From positions 1 through 38,363 of the forward strand of contig FOEZ01000028.1 in the NCBI GenBank assembly GCA_900110595.1: a DNA stretch of 38,363 bases, given 5' to 3'. Below are positions 24,543 to 31,829 of the stretch, piece by piece. This DNA comes from Arthrobacter sp. OV608. GTDB lineage: Bacteria > Actinomycetota > Actinomycetes > Actinomycetales > Micrococcaceae. The notes under the pieces are model-generated. The model was not told where the DNA came from, searched no databases, and saw only the letters and a program-made list of their open reading frames with translations. Position numbers and translations under genes: made by a program. Numbering within the stretch: the stretch's first letter is position 1; every line of letters starts with the position of its first letter.

Positions 24543-25229
24543 ATGCGCCCAGCACATCGCGCCGCCACCCTCATGGCGCTCACTGCCGTTGCAGCCCTCA
24601 CCCTCATGAGCTGCGCGGAGGGCCCTGCCGCGGACGGAAGTTCGTCCAGTGGCCCAGCCGCCCAAACGGCGGCCGCCGCAAGCCCGCTGGCATCAATCAT
24701 TCCCGCCGCTACCTCTTCTCCCGTTCCCAAAGGGCCGGTGACCTTCACGTTCCCAGATGGCCGCCTGTCCTTTGCCCACCCGGAGGGGTGGCGTGTGGAG
24801 CATGAACAGGTTTCGGCGTCCCCTGCCGTGGAAACCGCGACTGTCTACGATGCCGGCGGCAAGGAACAGGTCGCCATCTATTACAGCGAAATCGGTGACG
24901 CCACGGCCGGCAATGTCTCCAGGTTCATCCTCGAGACGGACCCGGTTCCAGGATTGATCGGCGCTGCGGTTCCCACGCCCAGTTCGTCGTTCTTTGTCGA
25001 CCACGCTTTTGGCACTGCTACCTACCACATGGGACTAACGCCGGGATCGCCGGTCTCGCCGGACGGGCAGGTGCAATACGGGCTCGTGATGCTCGGCGAC
25101 CGCATTCTGACCGCAGACGTGCTTTTCGACGGTCGGCAGTTTGCGAACGACGAGGCGGCCAAGGAGTGGTACTGGGGTGATGAAGGCCGCTCCCTGAAAG
25201 CGTTGCTGATGAGCTTCACTTACCGCTGA
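24543..25229 (+). CDS. Secreted lipoprotein of unknown function
   Basis: A 228-residue lipoprotein. The signal sequence MRPAHRAATLMALTAVAALT is followed by the lipobox LMSC (C25), then a Ser/Ala-rich linker to about residue 60. A compact beta-rich domain follows (VTFTFPDGRLSFAHPEGWRV, then VYDAGGKEQVAIYYSEIGD), resembling the PsbP-like or surface lipoprotein style of actinobacteria. AAAGG precedes ATG 24543. It is monocistronic, bounded by the jetC remnant region and a strong bidirectional terminator. Function cannot be named; it should be anchored on the outer face of the membrane. Confidence 0.8.
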   Translation: MRPAHRAATLMALTAVAALTLMSCAEGPAADGSSSSGPAAQTAAAASPLASIIPAATSSPVPKGPVTFTFPDGRLSFAHPEGWRVEHEQVSASPAVETATVYDAGGKEQVAIYYSEIGDATAGNVSRFILETDPVPGLIGAAVPTPSSSFFVDHAFGTATYHMGLTPGSPVSPDGQVQYGLVMLGDRILTADVLFDGRQFANDEAAKEWYWGDEGRSLKALLMSFTYR

Positions 25230-25237
25230 CCGCCGTG

Positions 25238-25275
25238 CAAGAGGAACCCTCCCCTGCGGGGGAGGGTTCCTCTTG
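25238..25275. terminator. Strong bidirectional terminator
   Basis: A perfect 17-bp stem (CAAGAGGAACCCTCCCC with its complement) and a 4-base loop lie between the stops of the lipoprotein and FBP-domain genes. No long T-run follows on the plus strand, but the stem is very stable and serves both converging genes. Confidence 0.88.
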
Positions 25276-25278
25276 CTG

Positions 25279-25764
25279 TTACTTGGCCTGCACCCGTGAC
25301 GGGAACTGGGCAGTCCGGTCTTTCAGTCCGTCAATCTGGCGCAGGACGACGGCGGCCGGGTCCGGGTTGATCTCGTTGGCCGGCGGTTCCTTGCGGACGT
25401 TGCCGCAGCACAGGAAGTCGGCACAGATCAGTGTCCCGACGGTGTTGACGTTGCGGCCGGACTGGCCGGCACGCCTGGCCACCCAGAGGAGTACGTCCTC
25501 CTTCGAGAAGACGTCCCGGCACAGTTCGCAGAGGACTGAGCGGTTTTTTCGCGCGCCGCCCTCGGGGGCTCTGAGCATGATGCCAGTGGGGCCCGGAACT
25601 ACCAGGTACCCGCGGAGGGGCATCTTCTCGTCCCGCCACCCAAGGAAGTCGAGGTTGTTCCAGTCGAGCGAGTCAAAGTCCTTGGGCAAGGTGAGTTTCG
25701 CCGCCTCCGAGCGGCTGGCATTAACGAACGATGAGCGGATTTGCTGAGGCGTGATTGATTGCAT
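25279..25764 (-). CDS. FBP-domain protein (FusB/EF-G-binding type zinc finger)
   Basis: A 161-residue protein. The N-terminal helical part is MQSITPQQIRSSFVNASRSE. The C-terminal treble-clef zinc finger carries CELC (79-82) and C114 with C119/C120 in ICADFLCCGNVR. This matches the FBP family, relatives of FusB/FusC, which bind elongation factor G and release it from the ribosome, in some cases giving fusidic-acid resistance. Here it is a chromosomal actinobacterial member, so a housekeeping ribosome or EF-G role is more likely than acquired resistance. No clear ribosome site precedes ATG 25764. A TATCTT hexamer 14 nt upstream may be the -10. Confidence 0.82.
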   Translation of the reverse strand: MQSITPQQIRSSFVNASRSEAAKLTLPKDFDSLDWNNLDFLGWRDEKMPLRGYLVVPGPTGIMLRAPEGGARKNRSVLCELCRDVFSKEDVLLWVARRAGQSGRNVNTVGTLICADFLCCGNVRKEPPANEINPDPAAVVLRQIDGLKDRTAQFPSRVQAK

Positions 25765-25771
25765 GGCTGAG

Positions 25772-25927
25772 CTTTCGAAAGATAGGAGCCCCGGGATGCG
25801 GGGAATGAGGGTAAAGGGTCAGCAGGTCTTCGCGGAGCAGGCCAAAGCGGCCACCCCGCTTTCCATGGCAGCGATGGCCGGGCGGGCCGTCTGCATGCAC
25901 ATCGTTCCTGGTGTCCTATCTCGAAAG
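25772..25927. repeat. Inverted repeat pair flanking a 126-nt intergenic segment
   Basis: CTTTCGAAAGATAGGA (25772-25787) and TCCTATCTCGAAAG (25914-25927) are inverted copies that pair apart from a 2-base difference, with 126 nt between them. No gene is recognised between. The left copy contains the probable -10 of the FBP gene, so the right copy may be a facing promoter element or both may be sites of one regulator. The rest of the interval to 26096 shows nothing else recognisable. Confidence 0.4.
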
Positions 25928-26096
25928 CGTCGGGCTTGGGTGCAGTGATTCCGATGCACTGGCCGGTGCCCAAGCAACCGGCAGTGTCATCCTGCCAAAG
26001 GCTGCGCGCGGTGTCCAAGGAGCAGCCGGAGCAGGAGGTGTGTCCTTCCTCACGTAAGGGATTAAGTGATGTAAACGTTGCGTAATGGCTCCAAGG

Positions 26097-26115
26097 GTAG
26101 GCTAGCCTTACTTAA
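26097..26115 (+). promoter_or_regulatory. DtxR/IdeR-type iron box
   Basis: The 19-mer GTAGGCTAGCCTTACTTAA agrees at 16 of 19 positions with the actinobacterial iron-box consensus, counting its allowed ambiguities. It lies 28 nt before the siderophore-binding-protein start, overlapping the expected promoter. A TTGCGT at 26078-26083 is a possible -35. Iron-loaded DtxR/IdeR should repress the operon. Confidence 0.8.
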
Positions 26116-26142
26116 GTTCGCTTCAGCCACTTAAGGAGTTCT

Positions 26143-27234
26143 GTGACTTCCCCCCTTTTCCCCGGGCCCAGCACCACGCGGCGCACGCTGTTCAAATCAG
26201 CCGGTAAGGCGACGGCCGTTCTGGCCGCAGCGGCGCTCACCCTTTCCGCCTGCTCCACAGGTCCTGCTAACTCCAGCGCGGATTCCACCGCCTCCAGCTC
26301 CAGCAGCGCGCAGTTCCCGGTCACTATCGAGCACGTCTACGGCAAAACGATCATTGAGAAGCAGCCCACGCGCGTAGCCACGGTCTCCTGGGTGAATGAC
26401 GACGTCTCCATTGCCCTCGGCGTTGTTCCCGTGGGTGTCCCCAAAAACGAGTGGGGCGGCAACGGCCAGGGCTCTACCCCCTGGAAGGACGCTGCACTCG
26501 AGGAGCTGGGCGCCGGCTTCGGCTCCAGCAAGGCTCCGGTCCAGTACTCCGAAGCTGACGGCATCAACTTCACGGAGATCGCCAAGCTCGCGCCGGACGT
26601 GATCCTCGCCGCCTACTCCGGCCTTACCGAAGAGGATTACAAGAAGCTCAGCGAAATTGCCCCCGTGGTGGCCCACCCGGAGCTGGCATACGGAACCTCC
26701 TGGCAGGACGCCACCACCACCATCGGCAAAGCCCTCGGCAAGGATTCCGAGGCAGCCAAGCTCGTCTCCGACACCGAGGCCACCGTCAAGGAGGAAGCTG
26801 CCAAGTACCCGCAGATCGCCGGCAAGACGTTCATCTACGGCTACGCCCCTCACTCGGATCCCAGCCAGACCGGTATCTACACGGCCAATGACAACCGGCC
26901 GAAATTCCTGTCCTCCATCGGAATGAAGCTCGCGCCGGTCGCCGAGCAGGCCTCTGCAGGCTCCAAGGAATTCTTTGTCCCCTGGTCTGCCGAGAAGGTT
27001 AACGAGCTGGAGTCGGACATCTTCCTAAGCTCCGTCGAGGAAGCCAGCGATGCGGACGCCATCAAGAACGATCCCCTGCTCGGCCAGATCCCGGCCGTCA
27101 AGAAGGGCGCCTTCGTTGCGGACGCGAACAAGAGCCTGGTCCTGGCAATCTCTGCGTCCTCCCCGTTGAGCCTGCCCTGGGCGCTGGACACGTTCCTGCC
27201 CGAGCTGGCCACGGCAGCGGACGCAGCGAAGTAG
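26143..27234 (+). CDS. Iron-siderophore ABC transporter substrate-binding lipoprotein
   Basis: A 363-residue FecB/FepB-type binding protein. The N-terminus has a twin-arginine motif TTRRTLFK (R13, R14), a hydrophobic stretch and the lipobox LSAC (C37), so it should be exported by Tat and lipid-anchored outside the membrane. Two-lobed binding domain features follow: PTRVATVSWVNDDVSIALGV, LAPDVILAAYSGLTEEDYKK, EIAPVVAH and TFIYGYAPHS. It captures ferric siderophores for the permease encoded next. TTAAGGAG sits about 7 nt before GTG 26143. The iron box just upstream points to repression by iron. The particular siderophore cannot be read. Confidence 0.92.
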   Translation: MTSPLFPGPSTTRRTLFKSAGKATAVLAAAALTLSACSTGPANSSADSTASSSSSAQFPVTIEHVYGKTIIEKQPTRVATVSWVNDDVSIALGVVPVGVPKNEWGGNGQGSTPWKDAALEELGAGFGSSKAPVQYSEADGINFTEIAKLAPDVILAAYSGLTEEDYKKLSEIAPVVAHPELAYGTSWQDATTTIGKALGKDSEAAKLVSDTEATVKEEAAKYPQIAGKTFIYGYAPHSDPSQTGIYTANDNRPKFLSSIGMKLAPVAEQASAGSKEFFVPWSAEKVNELESDIFLSSVEEASDADAIKNDPLLGQIPAVKKGAFVADANKSLVLAISASSPLSLPWALDTFLPELATAADAAK

Positions 27235-27244
27235 CAGCGGTTCC

Positions 27245-28336
27245 GTGACGCAAAGTACGACGACGCCGGCCCACCAGGCGCGGATTCCCGGCACCTCCGT
27301 GCCGGGAACCGGAGCGCGTGCCCTGTTCCGCGGCGGTGCTTCCAACGGGAAACGGACAGCCTGGCTGCTGGCCGCCGTCGTTGTACTCGCTCTGTTGGCC
27401 GGGGCCTCCCTGGCCATCGGGGCCCGCGGCCTGCCGTTGGAGACGGTATGGCAAGCCCTCGCCGCCTTTGATCCTGCCGACGGCGACCATGCGGTGGTCC
27501 ACGCCCGCATCCCGCGGACGGTCCTCGGCCTGCTGGCCGGCGGAGCGCTGGGGCTGGCCGGGGCCGCCATGCAGGGTGTGGCCCGGAACCCTCTTGCCGA
27601 TCCGGGCATCATGGGGGTCAACGCTGGCGCAGCATTTGCGGTGGTGACAGGCATCTACGTCTTTGGTGTCGGCTCACTGTCCGGGTACATCTGGTTCGCC
27701 TTCCTCGGCGCCGCAACCGCCGCCGTCGTGGTTTACCTCATCGCTTCCCTGGGCAGGGACGGCGCCACCCCAGTGAAGCTCGCCCTGGCGGGTGCGGCAC
27801 TGAATGCGGGCCTCTATTCTCTGATGAACGTCATCCTGGTCTCCAGCCAGGACACCCTGGACCGCTTCCGCTTCTGGCAGGTGGGCGGCATCGCCGGGCG
27901 CGACGGGTCCCTGCTGCTGTCCGGACTCCCGTTCCTGGCCGCCGGGGCAGCCATCGTGCTGCTGACCGGGAGGGTCCTGAACAGCCTGGCCTTGGGTGAT
28001 GACATCGCCCGCGGCCTCGGCCAGCGCGTCGGCCTGGTCCGCGCCATCACCGCCCTCGGGATCGTGCTGCTGTGCGGTTCGGCCACCGCCCTCGCCGGGC
28101 CCATCGCATTTCTCGGCCTGGTCATTCCGCATGCCGTCCGGTTCCTCACCGGCCCCGACTACCGCTGGATCCTGCCGTTCTCCATGGTTTTGGCTCCGGC
28201 GCTGCTCCTGGGTGGAGACATCATCGGCCGCGTGGTGCTGCTGCCCGGCGAAGTGCCGGCCGGGATCATGACCGCCCTGATCGGTGCGCCCGTGTTCGTT
28301 TGGCTCATCCGCCGCGGCAAGGGGGCCGGACTGTGA
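27245..28336 (+). CDS. FecCD-family iron-siderophore permease, first subunit
   Basis: A 363-residue membrane protein of the BtuC/FecCD family, with about nine or ten helices after a 45-residue polar N-terminus. Family phrases are RIPRTVLGLLAGGALGLAGA, MQGVARNPLADPGIMGVNAG, LAGPIAFLGLVIPHAVRFLT (the coupling-helix region) and GDIIGRVVLLPGEVPAGIMT with ALIGAPVFVWLIRR. With the second permease it forms the transmembrane channel for the siderophore. GTG 27245 is 10 nt after the binding-protein stop. Its stop overlaps the second permease GTG by 4 nt. Confidence 0.93.
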   Translation: MTQSTTTPAHQARIPGTSVPGTGARALFRGGASNGKRTAWLLAAVVVLALLAGASLAIGARGLPLETVWQALAAFDPADGDHAVVHARIPRTVLGLLAGGALGLAGAAMQGVARNPLADPGIMGVNAGAAFAVVTGIYVFGVGSLSGYIWFAFLGAATAAVVVYLIASLGRDGATPVKLALAGAALNAGLYSLMNVILVSSQDTLDRFRFWQVGGIAGRDGSLLLSGLPFLAAGAAIVLLTGRVLNSLALGDDIARGLGQRVGLVRAITALGIVLLCGSATALAGPIAFLGLVIPHAVRFLTGPDYRWILPFSMVLAPALLLGGDIIGRVVLLPGEVPAGIMTALIGAPVFVWLIRRGKGAGL

Positions 28337-29445
28337 CCCTTGCGAAATCCCCCGTTGACCTATCACTAAAGGCTGCCAAAACAGGGCCCAGGGGACCAAA
28401 ACTGATAGGGCAACGCCGGGTCGGGCGGCTCCTTAACCGGACCGCCATCCTGGCAGCCGCCGTCGTGGTCCTCTTTGCAGCGTCCGTCCTGCTGGGCAGC
28501 TACACCGTGACCATCCCGGACTTCTTCATGATCCTTTTCGCGCATCTGACCGACGGTGAGAAGATCCCCGGCGCCAGCTTCATTGTGATGGAGAACAAGC
28601 TGCCCCGTGCGGTGATCGGCACCATGATCGGCCTCGCGTTTGGCCTGGCCGGCGCGCTCTTCCAGACCATGCTCCGCAACCCGCTGGCCAGCCCGGACGT
28701 CATCGGCATCAGCTGCGGGGCCAGCGCAGCCGCAGTTATGGCCATCGTAGTGTTCGGCGCCTCCGGTGCCGTTGTGTCCGGGGCTGCCCTGGGCGGCGCG
28801 CTCGTCGTCGCGGCCATCATCTACGCGATTTCCAGCGGCGGCCTCCGCGGAACCAGCCGCGGCGATGCTGCCGGAAACCGGCTCATCCTCGCCGGCGTGG
28901 GAATCGCGGCCGCACTCCAGGCAGTGGTCAACTTCCTGATGACCCGCGCCGATATCCGGACCGCGGCCGACGCCCTTGTCTGGCTCAACGGATCCCTGAA
29001 CTCCGCCAACTGGGACCACGCCGGCGTCCTGGCCATTTCCCTGGCGGTCCTCATCCCCGCAGTGGCCGCCATTTCAGGCCCCTTGCGCATCCTAGAACTC
29101 GGCCCCGACGCCGCCGCCGGCCTGGGCGTCAAAGTAGGTGCCACCCGGCTCGCTCTGGTGGTCATTGCGGTCGCGCTGGCGGCAGTGGCGACGGCGGCAG
29201 CCGGGCCGGTCTCGTTCGTCGCCTTCCTGTCCGGGCCCATCGCCGGGCGCTTCACCGGAAAAGCCAGCCTCCCGGCGTCGGCCCTGGTGGGCGCCCTGAT
29301 AGTCCTCGCGGCCGATTATGTGGCGGCCAACCTCGCCCCCCTGCTGCTTGACGGCACCGTCTTGCCGGTTGGTGTGATCACCGGCGCGCTCGGTGCCCCG
29401 TTCCTGCTGTGGCTCCTGGTCACGGCCAACCGAAAGGATGCCTGA
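28333..29445 (+). CDS. FecCD-family iron-siderophore permease, second subunit
   Basis: A 370-residue FecCD-type permease: a 38-residue polar leader, then about ten membrane helices. Motifs are KLPRAVIGTMIGLAFGLAGA, FQTMLRNPLASPDVIGISCG, AAGPVSFVAFLSGPIAGRFT and GTVLPVGVITGALGAPFLLW. GTG 28333 overlaps the preceding stop by 4 nt (GTGA) and begins VTLAKSPVDLSL. The longer upstream open frame lies inside the first permease and is not used. It pairs with that subunit; having two distinct permease genes is usual in such operons. Confidence 0.93.
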   Translation: MTLAKSPVDLSLKAAKTGPRGPKLIGQRRVGRLLNRTAILAAAVVVLFAASVLLGSYTVTIPDFFMILFAHLTDGEKIPGASFIVMENKLPRAVIGTMIGLAFGLAGALFQTMLRNPLASPDVIGISCGASAAAVMAIVVFGASGAVVSGAALGGALVVAAIIYAISSGGLRGTSRGDAAGNRLILAGVGIAAALQAVVNFLMTRADIRTAADALVWLNGSLNSANWDHAGVLAISLAVLIPAVAAISGPLRILELGPDAAAGLGVKVGATRLALVVIAVALAAVATAAAGPVSFVAFLSGPIAGRFTGKASLPASALVGALIVLAADYVAANLAPLLLDGTVLPVGVITGALGAPFLLWLLVTANRKDA

Positions 29446-29446
29446 C

Positions 29447-30262
29447 GTGGCTGTTCTCAACGCCAAGGACCTGACGCTGAAATACGATCAGCGCTGCGTG
29501 GTGGACGGACTCAGTGCCGAAATCCCCGAGGGCAAGGTCACCATGATCGTAGGTGCGAACGCCTGCGGAAAGTCCACCCTTCTGCGCGGCCTGTCCCGGC
29601 TCCTCAAGCCTGCGTCCGGTGCCGTGACGCTGGATGGGAAGGACATCCACTCCCGCCCTGCCCGCGAACTTGCCCGCATCCTGGGCCTGCTCCCGCAGCA
29701 TCCCACCGCACCGGACGGCATCAAGGTCCGGGACCTGGTGGGGCGGGGGCGCTACCCGCACCAGGGCCTCTTCCGCGGCTGGAGCGAAAATGACGACGCC
29801 GCGGTGCAGCGCGCGCTGGAAGCCACCGAAACGCTGGCCCTCGCCGAGCGGAACGTGGACGAACTCTCCGGCGGGCAGCGCCAGCGGGTGTGGATCGCCA
29901 TGGCACTTGCCCAGGAAACGGAGGTGCTGCTCCTGGACGAGCCCACCACCTACCTGGACCTCGCGCACCAGGTGGAGGTCCTGGACCTGGTCACGGACCT
30001 GAACCGCCAGCGCGGCACCACCGTGGCCATCGTCCTGCACGACCTGAACCTCGCCGCCCGCTACGCGGACAACGTGATCGCCATGAAGGGCGGTGCGGTG
30101 GTGGCGGTCGGCGCACCAGGGGACGTGGTGACGGAAGACCTCGTCCGCAACGTCTTCAACCTGGAATCCCGCGTCATTCCGGACCCCGTGTCCGGAACCC
30201 CACTGATCATTCCCATCGGCCGACACCACGTCCCTGCCAACGAACTGGAGCTCGTTTCATGA
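29447..30262 (+). CDS. Iron-siderophore ABC transporter ATP-binding protein
   Basis: A 271-residue FecE/FepC-type ATPase that powers siderophore import from the cytoplasmic side. Walker A is GANACGKST (36-44), the Q-loop is around LLPQHPTAPDG (81-91), the ABC signature is LSGGQRQRVWIAMALAQ (140-156), Walker B is VLLLDEPTTYLDLAHQ (160-175) and the H-loop is LHDLNLAARYADN (H198). GTG 29447 comes directly after the permease stop, with AAAGGA 8 nt upstream; ATG 29438 has no room for a ribosome site. Its stop overlaps the next ATG by 4 nt. Confidence 0.94.
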   Translation: MAVLNAKDLTLKYDQRCVVDGLSAEIPEGKVTMIVGANACGKSTLLRGLSRLLKPASGAVTLDGKDIHSRPARELARILGLLPQHPTAPDGIKVRDLVGRGRYPHQGLFRGWSENDDAAVQRALEATETLALAERNVDELSGGQRQRVWIAMALAQETEVLLLDEPTTYLDLAHQVEVLDLVTDLNRQRGTTVAIVLHDLNLAARYADNVIAMKGGAVVAVGAPGDVVTEDLVRNVFNLESRVIPDPVSGTPLIIPIGRHHVPANELELVS

Positions 30263-31299
30263 AGACCCGCGATATCGCCGCCACCGAGCCCATGACCCTG
30301 GCCTTCGATGTCACGGTCTCCTCCGTGCAGGAACTAAGCCCCAACTTCCGGCGGATCACCTTCGGCGGATACTCCCTGCGGGACTTCGGCGTCCACGGCG
30401 ACACCCTTGACCTCCGGATCAAGCTGATGATCCCGTCGCTGGCGGCGGACGGCACGCAGCTGCCCCTTCCGGTCTTCAAAATGGCCGAAGCCGGCTGGTA
30501 TCGAGAATGGCTGGCCATGGACCCGGCAGTGCGTGGATCCATGCGGACGTACACGGTCCGGCAGGCCCGGCTGGACGCCGTGTACCCCGAGATCGACGTG
30601 GACTTCGTGATGCACTTTGACGAGCGCGGCGACGGCGGACCCGCCGCGAACTGGGCCCTCAACGCCCAGCCGGGCGACGCCATCACCATCATCGGACCCA
30701 ACAACCGCGCGGCGCACTGCGTCACGGCGGAAATTTACTCCGGCATCGAATGGCGTCCCGGACTGGCGCAGCGCGTCCTGCTCGCCGGCGACGAGACCGC
30801 CATCCCGGCAATCTCCGCGATCCTGGAAAGCCTGCCCGGATACATGACCGGCCACGCCTTCCTGGAAGTCCCCGAAGCCGGCGACTTCGTCGAACTGACC
30901 TCACCGGCCGACGTCGAAATCACCTGGCTCGCCCGCGGTGCCTCGATCGGACGGTCCCGCCCGCACGGCGAACTGCTCCAGGAGGCTGTGCGTAAGGCAG
31001 TGCCGGTGCCCGGCTGGGTTGGCATCAAAGCGGCCGACGGCGGCGCAGGTCCCGAGCCGGAGGACGTCAATGTGGACGAGGACATCCTCTGGGAGACCCC
31101 CGCACGGATGGAAACCGCCGAAATCCAGGCCACAAAAAACCCGGACATGCCCGCCGGCGCCATGCCCTTCTACGCCTGGATTGCCGGCGAAGCCGGGGTC
31201 ATCAAGGACATGCGGCGATACCTGGTCCGGGACGTCGGGATCGACCGGAAGCAGGTTGCCTTCATGGGTTACTGGCGGCAGGGCAAAGCCGAGGGGTAG
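30259..31299 (+). CDS. Siderophore-interacting protein (ferric-siderophore reductase, ViuB-like)
   Basis: A 346-residue flavin- and NAD(P)H-dependent ferric-siderophore reductase. The FAD-binding barrel has the RTYTVR motif (96-101) and DFVMHFDERGDGGPAANWAL (115-134), then GPNNRAA. The NAD(P)-binding lobe has VLLAGDETAIPAISAIL and the C-terminal FYAWIAGEAGVIKDMRRYLV with FMGYWRQGKAEG. The protein would release iron in the cytoplasm by reducing the imported complex. An insert of about 60 residues before AGAMPFYAWIAG is also seen in long actinobacterial members. ATG 30259 overlaps the ATPase stop by 4 nt; it is the last gene of the iron operon. Confidence 0.92.
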   Translation: MKTRDIAATEPMTLAFDVTVSSVQELSPNFRRITFGGYSLRDFGVHGDTLDLRIKLMIPSLAADGTQLPLPVFKMAEAGWYREWLAMDPAVRGSMRTYTVRQARLDAVYPEIDVDFVMHFDERGDGGPAANWALNAQPGDAITIIGPNNRAAHCVTAEIYSGIEWRPGLAQRVLLAGDETAIPAISAILESLPGYMTGHAFLEVPEAGDFVELTSPADVEITWLARGASIGRSRPHGELLQEAVRKAVPVPGWVGIKAADGGAGPEPEDVNVDEDILWETPARMETAEIQATKNPDMPAGAMPFYAWIAGEAGVIKDMRRYLVRDVGIDRKQVAFMGYWRQGKAEG

Positions 31300-31307
31300 G
31301 CTCCGTC

Positions 31308-31381
31308 CGGCGGGAGGCACATCCTCTGCGTGCTCGCTCGTTCCTCCCTCAGACGCACGCTGCCGGACGTCCCTCCCGTCG
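31308..31381 (-). repeat. Palindromic repeat element, intergenic copy
   Basis: The minus-strand reading matches the jetB copy: its 40-nt core (31325-31364) is identical at 37 of 40 positions. The arms 31308-31324 and 31365-31381 are complementary at 14 of 17 positions but differ in sequence from the arms of the jetB copy. Conserved core plus conserved pairing with changed arm bases suggests selection on structure. It starts 8 nt after the stop of the siderophore-reductase gene. Confidence 0.75.
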
Positions 31382-31434
31382 CGGGCGGCCTTCAGTGCGC
31401 TCTGGTCGGCGATGCGCTCCTACGCAAGCCGCCA

Positions 31435-31457
31435 GTGACGGCTTGTCTGCCCGTCAC
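31435..31457 (+). terminator. Weak hairpin, possible terminator of the iron operon
   Basis: GTGACGG (31435-31441) pairs with CCGTCAC (31451-31457) across a 9-nt loop, and ACCTTTCC-like pyrimidines follow. It is weak and there is no true T-run. Confidence 0.3.
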
Positions 31458-31562
31458 CTTTCCGGCTGCTTGATGAGACGCCCCATCAGATCCTGCTGCT
31501 TTTTCTCACACGCCCGCTCACTTTTGACCGCTTGAAGGCAAGCGCCCGCTCACCTACTGCTT

Positions 31563-31690
31563 ATCCCGGCGTCGTCCTTGCTGTTCTTTGCCCCGCTTGC
31601 CAAGGCACAGCCCGGGTGGAGTACGGCAGTAGGCCACCAGGAGCAAGCGGGTGCGGCACATCATCGATGAGCAGCTGAAACCGGTACGCG
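31563..31690 (+). pseudogene. Decayed fragment of an SGNH hydrolase gene
   Basis: Bases 31563-31590 match 34133-34160, upstream of the intact SGNH gene, at 25 of 28 positions. Bases 31595-31619 match 34319-34343, inside that gene, at 21 of 25, and the similarity continues to about 31690. The fragment therefore lacks about 158 nt holding the start codon and the GDS catalytic motif. It still reads LAKAQPGW in one frame and then RSKRVRHIIDEQLKPVR after a frameshift, against LAKAQPGW and RSKRLRHVAAEQLEPALR in the intact protein. It is a degraded duplicate. Confidence 0.75.
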
Positions 31691-31745
31691 GATACAGCCA
31701 ACGCTGGCCGCGCTCGACGCCACTTAACACACATTTTCAAGAACC

Positions 31746-31757
31746 GCCAGTACTGGC
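31746..31757. promoter_or_regulatory. Perfect 12-bp palindrome upstream of the secreted multidomain protein
   Basis: GCCAGTACTGGC is a perfect palindrome located 30-41 nt upstream of the -10 element at 31787. It lies 8 nt from a second inverted repeat. It is probably a regulator-binding site; the regulator is unknown. Confidence 0.45.
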
Positions 31758-31765
31758 AGATCTGG

Positions 31766-31782
31766 TGTCACAGGGTGTGACA
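31766..31782. promoter_or_regulatory. Perfect inverted repeat overlapping the promoter spacer
   Basis: TGTCACA-GGG-TGTGACA has 7-bp perfect arms. It ends 4 nt before the -10, so it covers the -35 and spacer. A bound protein should block RNA polymerase. Confidence 0.6.
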
Positions 31783-31786
31783 AGAA

Positions 31787-31792
31787 TATGAT
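31787..31792 (+). promoter_or_regulatory. -10 element of the secreted multidomain protein gene
   Basis: TATGAT matches five of six consensus bases. Start of transcription is expected near 31799, giving a leader of about 30 nt that contains TTAAGG before ATG 31830. No good -35 is present, which fits activator or operator control. Confidence 0.55.
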
Positions 31793-31829
31793 TCGGATAT
31801 TCCAACCGGACCATTTAAGGTGTCACGCC

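Larger units (their letters stand above)
31300..31829. other. Long intergenic region with repeats, gene remnant and promoter
   Basis: These 530 nt between the iron operon and the large secreted protein contain, in order, the palindromic repeat element, a weak hairpin, an SGNH-hydrolase gene fragment, two adjacent palindromes and a promoter. Short direct copies of CGCCCGCTCAC lie at about 31511 and 31543. No intact gene is seen. Confidence 0.7.

Noticed and set aside
25279..25764. Calling the FBP gene an acquired fusidic-acid resistance gene
   Set aside because: The domain matches, but the gene looks native in base composition and context; resistance cannot be inferred.
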